Shown: positions 58,009-64,000 of the stretch, piece after piece | Layout: each line of letters opens with the position of its first letter | Position numbering within the stretch: position 1 is the stretch's first letter | Source of the DNA: Desulforamulus profundi | Lineage (GTDB): Bacteria > Bacillota_B > Desulfotomaculia > Desulfotomaculales > Desulfotomaculaceae | Direction of reading: 5' to 3' | DNA length: 64,000 nt | Assembly (NCBI RefSeq): GCF_002607855.1 | Contig: NZ_AWQQ01000017.1 | Span: 62,001-126,000, forward strand | Translations under genes and position numbers: made by a program | Notes under the pieces: generated by a model | The model's database searches: none | Told to the model about the DNA's origin: nothing | The model's input: the letters and a program-made list of their open reading frames with translations, nothing else

Positions 58009-59597
58009 ATGGAAAAAATAAGAAATTATTCATTACCCGCATCAAGCAGCAGTTAGGTGAAAAAGTACTATCGATTACTGCACGCGGACCCCATGAGACT
58101 GAAATTATTATAGAGAAAGGCTATTTGGCGGAGGTTTGTCATTTTCTCTGCAAAGAAAAAAAGGGGCGTTTATTTACCATGGTTGGCAGTGACGAACGCA
58201 ATTCAGCCGGTTCGTTTGCGCTGTACTATGTGTTTTTATTTGATAAAACGAAGCAATTTATTATTGTAAAAACGCTAGTTGATGATGCGGAGCCAACCTT
58301 TCCATCCTTAGCAGTTGAAATGCCGGCCTTAAATTGGTATGAAAGAGAAGTGAAAGACTTGCTAGGGCTTAGGCCGCAGGGGCATCCCGATCTCCGGCCG
58401 CTTACGCTGCATGGCGACTGGCCGGAAGAAATACATCCTTTGCGCAAAGATTTTGCAGTCAGAGAGACTGTGCCAAGGGTAGAAAGCCGCGAGACGTTCA
58501 TGCGGTATGAAGGACAAGATGTTACAGAAATACCGGTAGGGCCGATTCACGCGGGAATTATTGAACCAGGTCATTTTCGCTTCGGAGCTGTTGGTGATAC
58601 CATTTTGCATTTAGATGCGAGACTGTTTTATACACATCGTGGTTTAGAGAAGGCTAGTGAAGGAAAGCCTCTAAGGAAGGCGTTGTTCATAGCAGAAAGG
58701 ATTTGTGGTGTATGTGCCTTATCTCACGCGGTATCGTTTGCGCAGGCAATTGAAAGTACCGGACAGGTAGAGATTCCGTTGCGGGCGAAATATCTTCGCA
58801 CATTATTTCTTGAGTTGGAGCGGTTGTATAACCATATTGGCGATGTTGGGAATGTGTGCGCGGGGTTTGGGTTTGCAGTGGGAGTCAGTCAAGGGGCGCG
58901 TTTACGCGAAGAACTATTGCAACTTAATGAACGAATTGCTGGGCATCGCTATTTACGTGGAATTGTAGATCTTGGCGGAGTGCGGTTTGATGTCACAACT
59001 GCCGAGTATTCAGATATTCTTTCAACCTTAGATAAAGTGGAAACTGAATTTAAAGAACTGGTTAACATACTGCTTTCCCATGACATTGCTCTGGATCGTA
59101 TGAAGAATACTGGTATACTTACACTGCAGCAGGCAAAAGATTTAGAGGTTGTAGGTGTTGCGGCAAGGGCTTCCGGCAGAGATATTGATATCCGTCGTGA
59201 CCAGCCATATGCTGCCTATGATCGCGTGACGTTTTCTGTACCTATCTATCAGGAAGGTGACGTTCTTGCTAGAATTCGTGTGCGGATTGACGAGGTATTT
59301 CAGTCTATATCAATTATCCGCCAAGTATTTGATCAGATTCCGGCAGGGGATATCATTACTGCACTCCCGAAGATTCCGGCCTATCAATGGGGGATGGGAT
59401 GGACCGAATCTTCTAAAGGAGAAACCGTACATTGGGTAATGGTTGGGCCGGAAGAAACGGTTGATCGGTATCGGGTGCGTTCAGCGACGTATAGTAATTG
59501 GCCTGCGGTTCCTTTGACTGTTCCCGGCAATATAATACCTGATTTTCCATTGATTAATAAAAGCTTTGAATTGTGCTATGCCTGCTGTGACCGTTAA
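58009..59597 (+). CDS. hyfG: Hydrogenase-4 large subunit (NuoC-NuoD-like fusion); one frameshift
   Basis: Catalytic [NiFe] subunit. N-terminal 30-kDa-like domain (about 1-130, FPSLAVEMPALNWYEREVKDL), then the large-subunit domain with PGHFRFGAVGDTI, ERICGVCALSHAVSFAQAIE (N-terminal CxxC) and a C-terminal LCYACCDR (second CxxC). The Asp-Pro of the usual DPCxxC is Glu-Leu here, and the protein ends right after the motif, so there is no cleavable extension. A one-base loss near 58024 breaks the first codons (restored MEKIRKLFITRIKQQLGEKV). About 529 residues. Confidence 0.9.
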
Positions 59598-59637
59598 AGC
59601 ATGATTTATTAGGCTGTAGAAGGAGAAGAAAAAGCGG

Positions 59638-59970
59638 ATGTTTGAAGTAATTCGTAAAATTTGGAAGACGGGGATTGTAACACGCAAGTTGCCATCGGAG
59701 GAGGCGCCTCGCCGCTATCGCGGGAAATTGGATATACAGCCTCATAAATGCAAGAATTGCGGAGCCTGTGTTGCAGCATGTCCAACAGGAGCCATCGAAG
59801 TTCTTTCGAATGACGAATGCTGCGAACTGGTTGTGTCTTATGGCAAATGTATCTTTTGCGGGATTTGCGCAGAAGTCTGTGAAACCCAGATAATGCGAAT
59901 GACGAATGGTTATCATCTGGCGACTAAAAACAAAAAGGATTTAATACAAGTTGTCCGAATACCCCAATAA
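59638..59970 (+). CDS. hyfH: Hydrogenase-4 ferredoxin subunit (NuoI-like)
   Basis: 110 residues, intact. CKNCGACVAACP and CIFCGICAEVCE bind two [4Fe-4S] clusters linking ferredoxin to the small subunit. Shorter than the 180-residue E. coli HyfH, closer to Ech-type subunits. AAGGAGAAG precedes the ATG. Confidence 0.9.
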   Translation: MFEVIRKIWKTGIVTRKLPSEEAPRRYRGKLDIQPHKCKNCGACVAACPTGAIEVLSNDECCELVVSYGKCIFCGICAEVCETQIMRMTNGYHLATKNKKDLIQVVRIPQ

Positions 59971-60011
59971 TATTATAATAACTTGCCGTTTATCTAGAGG
60001 AGGTTGATGGT

Positions 60012-60497
60012 GTGAGCGCTAACAAGGACTCAGAAATGGAGTCGGGAATAAAATTACAGCAGAGAATTAAGGAAGTGCTTGGAAAATCTTTACACATACG
60101 GCATGTTGATTCAGGATCGTGCAATGCTTGCGATTTTGAAATAAATACACTGACTAACCCTATTTATGATATACAACGGTTTGGAATTGATTTTGTCGCT
60201 TCTCCGCGGCATGCGGACATGCTAATGGTAACGGGTGGCGTAACCCGGCACCTGGAAGAGGCGGTACGAAAAACATTCAATGCAACTGCAAATCCTAAGA
60301 TGGTCGTGGCGGTAGGAACTTGCGCCTGCGGGGGTGGGATTGTTGGCCAAACCTATGCCGGCAATGGAGGGGTGGACAAAATTGTGCCGGTATTTGTGTA
60401 TATACCTGGTTGTCCACCTAGGCCACAAGCTCTAATTGAAGGAATTCTTATAGCATTGGATCAATACGAAGACCTAGTATCTGGCAATGGGGGGTGA
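60012..60497 (+). CDS. hyfI: Hydrogenase-4 small subunit (NuoB-like)
   Basis: 161 residues, intact. HVDSGSCNACDFEINTLTNP, VAVGTCACGGGIVGQTYAG and YIPGCPPRPQALIEGILIAL carry the four Cys ligands of the proximal [4Fe-4S]. GTG 60012 with AGGAGG seven bases upstream. Confidence 0.92.
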   Translation: MSANKDSEMESGIKLQQRIKEVLGKSLHIRHVDSGSCNACDFEINTLTNPIYDIQRFGIDFVASPRHADMLMVTGGVTRHLEEAVRKTFNATANPKMVVAVGTCACGGGIVGQTYAGNGGVDKIVPVFVYIPGCPPRPQALIEGILIALDQYEDLVSGNGG

Positions 60498-60504
60498 ACT
60501 TTAA

Positions 60505-60837
60505 TTGAGTCTTGAATTGCAACAATTTAAAGCTGATTTTTTTAAAGCCCTTAGTCATCCTCTACGTATTCGTATCCTCGAACTATTGTCCGAAGGGGAC
60601 AAAAATGTCAATGAACTGCAGACACTGATTGGTAGCGAAGGGTCAGCAGTTTCGCAACAATTGGCTGTTTTACGCAGTAAAAATATTGTGGATGGAAAAA
60701 AAGATGGGACTAAGGTTATGTATTCATTAAGAGATCCTGCGATTATTGAACTTTTAGATGTTGCCCGACGAATTTTTAACAACCACTTAATTAATACGAT
60801 CACCATGTTAAATAAGTTCAGTGAAGAAGAACAGTGA
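60505..60837 (+). CDS. ArsR family transcriptional regulator
   Basis: 110 residues. A winged helix with FKALSHPLRIRILELLSEGD, VNELQTLIGSEGSAVSQQLA (recognition helix) and a wing KKDGTKVMYSLRD. No metal-binding Cys pair is seen, so it is not a classic arsenic sensor. TTG start seven bases after GGGGGTGA, at the end of the hydrogenase operon, so it is co-transcribed and may control it. Confidence 0.88.
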   Translation: MSLELQQFKADFFKALSHPLRIRILELLSEGDKNVNELQTLIGSEGSAVSQQLAVLRSKNIVDGKKDGTKVMYSLRDPAIIELLDVARRIFNNHLINTITMLNKFSEEEQ

Positions 60838-60934
60838 AGTAATGATGTGACAGTTAGGAATTCATTAGTATGTGTAGTGAAGTTTTCCGTTACTTTCTAG
60901 GGTTTTGTGATATCGTATTTAGGTACTAATAGGT

Positions 60935-60968
60935 ACAGGCTGTTATTTTTTTAGCAGCCTGTTTTTGT
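60935..60968 (+). terminator. Terminator of the hyf-arsR operon
   Basis: ACAGGCTG / CAGCCTGT stem then TTTTTG. Confidence 0.8.
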
Positions 60969-61178
60969 TTGTTGCCCCGCTCCGCGTCCCTGCGGGCGAC
61001 GCTGCAGCCGCTGCCGCGTCTTCCGCCTGCCGTCCTCGGGCCGCTCCGCTGTGTGGCTTGTCAGGGATAGCAGGCCAGGGCGCTTCTTTCACTCGCACCC
61101 AGACCTGCCGAAGAGCGGTCGTCATGCGGAATGTCGAATTACTGTGCAATCATAACAGCGACGTGGGGGGAATGAACG

Positions 61179-62520
61179 ATGTTACTTACCGAGCGTTACA
61201 AAGACAAGATTGACGGAGTACTGGCATGCTACGATCGGATCGTGATCCATGGCAATATTCCGGTGCTTTGTTTCGACGGCGGTATGACATCGTACTTATA
61301 TCAAATCAACATCAAAATCTTCGACTACCCGGATTGGGCCAACGCGCTGCACGAAGAACTTCGCGAGCATGCCGAACGGATAGCCAAGGAAAACGGACTC
61401 CGGAAAATGCCTGCACTACTACTTTTACTTCATTGATCCGGACTTCGGACTCTGTTATCTTCGTGTCCCCATGTGGTGTCCGTTTCGCCTTCAGTTTTAC
61501 ATGAACGGGCACAATTGGCTTGCATCCCGGCTATCCAAAAGGCATCAACTACCAAATGCGGGATAATGCTTTCCTTAGCATCAGTGACTGGGAAAAAGCG
61601 CAGCAGCTATCCGACCATATTCGGGTGGAAGACCTTCATCAAGTCTTGGACATTCTGGCTAACCGGTACTGCCCGATGATCAAGAAGCTGCACGTTACCT
61701 ACCGTTGGAGCATTATGCAAGTGGAATATGCGACGGACATCGTCTTCCGGGACCCGGAGGACCTGAAGTTTCTTATGATGCCATCGTGCATACCGCCATC
61801 CATTCTGTGAAACCGGAGAACATCGCCACGTTCCTGGGACAAAAACTGCACGGGAACTACGAGGGCGAAATGGGCAACCGATTCAACAAGCGTATTCTCG
61901 GTACGAGAATTAAGCACCAGATGGGTGCAGTCAGCATCAAGATGTATGACAAATTTGGCTACGTGCTCCGGATTGAAACGACCGTGAATGATGTCTCACA
62001 GTTCAAGCATTCTCGGGAAGTCCAGCAGCGGGATGGAACCGTCACACAGAAAATCGCGCCGATGAAGAAGAATATTTACAGCCTGTATCCGCTCAGCCGA
62101 CTGCTGAAAGCTGCCAATCGCCGCTATCTGGAGTTTGTATCTTCTTTGGATGACCCCAGTGACGGCGTGAAGAAATTAGAGGAACTTTCGGAAAGCAAGA
62201 AGGCCAACGACAGAAGTTTTAAAGGCTTTAACTTCTTCAGCCGGGAAGATCAGAAATTGTTCGAAGTACTGGCGCACGGTGAATTCAACATCAACGGTTT
62301 GCAGAACAAATCGGTCCGACGATTGCTGCCGGAACTGAGTCCGGCTTCCGTCTTCCGCATACTCAAACTTCTACGTGTTCATGGGATCATCAAGAAGGTA
62401 TCCGGTACCCGGAAATATTACCTGACCAAGCTGGGTAAAGCTGTTATCGCACTGGGGCTCAAAACGAAAGAACTCTTCATCGTCCCCCAGTTAGCTCAGG
62501 CAGAAGCAGCCACAAACTGA
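61179..62520 (+). pseudogene. Broken transposase-like protein of a multicopy family
   Basis: N-terminal piece LTERYKDKIDGVLACYDRIV ... GGMTSYLYQINIKIFDY ... HAERIAKENG. About 60-70 residues are then deleted, joining it to CLHYYFYFIDPDFGLCYLRV. Further one-base losses near 61538 and 61769 follow. The C-terminal half is continuous (GNYEGEMGNRFNKRILGTRI, KMYDKFGYVLRIETTVNDVS) and ends in a winged helix (ILKLLRVHGIIKKVSG). I know this as a repeated protein family of bacterial genomes, often annotated as a regulator or transposase, but cannot name an IS family. A GC-rich 200-bp leader (60975-61170) precedes it. Confidence 0.6.
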
Positions 62521-62661
62521 TTAGCCCTCAGATACCTCTTTAAAGAATGGCTGTCATTGGCAGCCTCTGGTTTCATGCTGTCTTTTCATGGGTTTGCTTA
62601 GTTTTTTTCCATTTTGCAAAGATACCTGTGGACTTAAGAGACTAATTATGGTAGGACACAA

Positions 62662-62844
62662 GTGGTTAAACCATATCATTTGGCCGTTGTAAAGAGAAAT
62701 TTAATTGCTAATGGAATAGCTGATCTGGGTAGTTTTGATAGGGTAATTTTAGATGCTTCGCTAGGTGTTAAAAAACATCGTACATTTAGAGGGCAAAGAG
62801 GAAGATTAGGGAAAGAGAGGCATAGTAAACAGATAAGGGCATAA
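62662..62844 (+). CDS. Uncertain short ORF
   Basis: GTG frame reading VKPYHLAVVKRNLIANGIAD then GVKKHRTFRGQRGRLGKERH. Basic C-terminus; no family recognised and no clear ribosome binding site. A terminator-like stem follows. May be a fragment. Confidence 0.25.
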   Translation: MVKPYHLAVVKRNLIANGIADLGSFDRVILDASLGVKKHRTFRGQRGRLGKERHSKQIRA

Positions 62845-62848
62845 CGAT

Positions 62849-62883
62849 AAAAGCACCAATCATCTAATACTTGGTGCTTTTCA
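62849..62883 (+). terminator. Hairpin terminator
   Basis: AAAGCACCAA / TTGGTGCTTT stem followed by TC. Confidence 0.7.
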
Positions 62884-63067
62884 TATTAGGAAAAACAATG
62901 GGGACTAGCTCATATTATTTGTAAAATTTTGTTTACTGGGGAACCTATTACACATTTGAGTGGGTAGCAGACCGGAGAACAAACTATGTTTTGAAAGATT
63001 ATTTCTAATAGTTGGAATCAGTCAAACCCATAGTAATTAGAATCAACTTGACACTATATTCCCGTTC

Positions 63068-63343
63068 TTAACTACTGCTGCTTTTATGCCAGGTCCGGTA
63101 GGCGTCAATATTATCTTCTGATTGGTCATCATGGTCTACGCTCTTCAAATAACGGGCAGAATAGATATGTTCACCGGAATTATCATTATTATCAGTGTTA
63201 ATTCGGAGATAGACTTCCCATGTTCGTTTTTTGCAAACAGATTGTCCCGCTGGAAAAGAAAACCCTACTTCTCTCTTTTGAGACAGTGGGGTTTTTATTA
63301 TGTCTCTAAAAAGCAGGATTGGCTGGTTAATAAATCGCTCCAA
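63068..63343 (-). CDS. Uncertain hypothetical protein
   Basis: The C-terminal part reads KKRTWEVYLRINTDNNDNSG and RYLKSVDHDDQSEDNIDAYR, Asp-rich. The N-terminal part overlaps a terminator-like stem (63259-63296), so the true start may lie inside. Unrecognised. The remaining gap 62884-63446 has nothing else I can support. Confidence 0.25.
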   Translation of the reverse strand: MERFINQPILLFRDIIKTPLSQKREVGFSFPAGQSVCKKRTWEVYLRINTDNNDNSGEHIYSARYLKSVDHDDQSEDNIDAYRTWHKSSSS

Positions 63344-63446
63344 TTGGTGGTTGTATTTTCGTTAAAACCTGTTAGTATGAAAATTGGATCGAACTATTGG
63401 ATACCAATGTTGGAGCCATTTACAGTTCAAAGGAGCATTGACATCT

Positions 63447-64000
63447 ATGCTTATCCATGTGGATCGTGAAAGCAGGACACCTCTTTATCTGCAGATTAAA
63501 AACCAGATACGGGACATGATTTTTTCCGGTGTATTGTCTCCGGGCTTCCGGCTGCCCCCGGAACGAAAGCTTGCGGAGACCTTAAATGTGAATCGCAGTA
63601 CGGTGCTCAATGCCTATCATGAACTGAAGGCTGACCGCCTGATTGAATCGCGGGTCGGATGCGGAACAGTGGTTTTAGAACCTCATTCTGCAGCCCGTGG
63701 TCAAAACGCTCCTTTTGCCTGTCCCGAGCCGATTCACTGGCGCCAGTTTTTTAGTGTAACTTCATCCAGGCAGCAAAATCCCCTGTTACAAGATCTTATG
63801 CAACTGCTTCACCGTCGCGAGGATGTCATTTCATTTTCTTTAGGCATCCCTGCAGTGGAACTATATCCCATTTCCGTTTTTCAAGACATACAGTCAGAGA
63901 TCCTGAAGAAACACGGTCAAGCCACTCTGTCATTTCTCCCCACAGAGGGTTATTATCCCCTGAGAGAAAGTATCAGCCGGTTCATGAGGAAAAGCGGGGC
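63447..64000 (+). CDS. MocR/PdxR-type regulator (GntR helix-turn-helix plus aminotransferase), partial at window end
   Basis: ATG 63447 with AAGGAG upstream. Residues about 1-75 are a GntR winged helix (RTPLYLQIKNQIRDMIFSGV, RLPPERKLAETLNVNRSTVL, LIESRVGCGTVVLE). A linker follows, then the start of a fold-type I aminotransferase domain (VISFSLGIPAVELYP, LSFLPTEGYYPLRESISRFM). The gene runs off the window. The effector-domain target is unknown. Confidence 0.9.
   Translation, partial: MLIHVDRESRTPLYLQIKNQIRDMIFSGVLSPGFRLPPERKLAETLNVNRSTVLNAYHELKADRLIESRVGCGTVVLEPHSAARGQNAPFACPEPIHWRQFFSVTSSRQQNPLLQDLMQLLHRREDVISFSLGIPAVELYPISVFQDIQSEILKKHGQATLSFLPTEGYYPLRESISRFMRKSG

Noticed and set aside
60975..61170. 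GC-rich stretch before the transposase-like gene read as a coding region
   Set aside because: The frames give Ala/Arg-rich low-complexity sequence without a family or ribosome binding site. It is more likely the untranslated end of the element.

Overview
The window looks like a strictly anaerobic, Gram-positive (Firmicutes) chromosome, most like the Peptococcaceae/Desulfotomaculum-Pelotomaculum group. The reasons are the gene content and style: EtfABCX (FixABCX), 2-oxoacid:ferredoxin oxidoreductase with butyrate kinase, hybrid-cluster protein, a double-cubane protein with its activator, tungsten-type aldehyde ferredoxin oxidoreductase, a group 4 membrane hydrogenase, GG-rich ribosome binding sites and frequent GTG/TTG starts. 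I cannot name the species.

Layout: 1-3.3 kb (minus strand) envelope genes (VanW/G5, PRC-barrel, TPR). 3.6-6.2 kb alpha-glucan phosphorylase. 6.2-7.2 kb transposase debris. 7.2-11 kb etfB-etfA-fixC-fixX. 11.1-12.1 kb remnants (DUF2062, PAS/sigma-54 regulator). 12.1-17.7 kb a minus-strand operon buk-ptb-P-loop ATPase-korDABC for 2-oxoacid oxidation with acyl-phosphate ATP formation. 18.5-23.5 kb hcp, ridA, FtsA-like protein, YqxD-like protein. 23.8-28.4 kb glcD-glcF followed by a badly decayed etfB-etfA-glcD set. 28.7-35.6 kb a segment bounded by two ~395-bp direct repeats, each with a promoter and a structured leader RNA, enclosing small proteins, tRNA-Pro, xth, an HD-domain protein and two tandem thymidylate-kinase-like genes. 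35.9-49 kb fakA-degV, MFS, CGGC protein, a Mn2+-type riboswitch with htpX, ylxP, dccP-dccR, asnS, an OYE-type reductase, ferredoxin and AOR. 49-52.8 kb remnants, a zinc ribbon, rnpB and tRNA-Ala. 52.9-60.8 kb a hyfBCEFGHI-arsR hydrogenase operon, visibly more AT-rich than its surroundings. 61-64 kb a broken transposase-like gene and the start of a MocR regulator.

The energy genes fit one picture. Low-potential ferredoxin is produced by Kor (and formerly PFOR), used or balanced by EtfABCX, AOR and the proton-reducing membrane hydrogenase, while acyl-CoA is converted to ATP by Ptb/Buk.

Two kinds of broken gene must be kept apart. About 28 single-base DELETIONS in short mononucleotide runs interrupt otherwise perfect genes, and a tRNA is one base short as well. 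I saw no single-base insertion in an otherwise intact gene. This looks like uncorrected homopolymer undercalling, so I annotate these genes as full-length. Separately, about ten loci have lost internal or terminal blocks of 100 bp or more and are true remnants.
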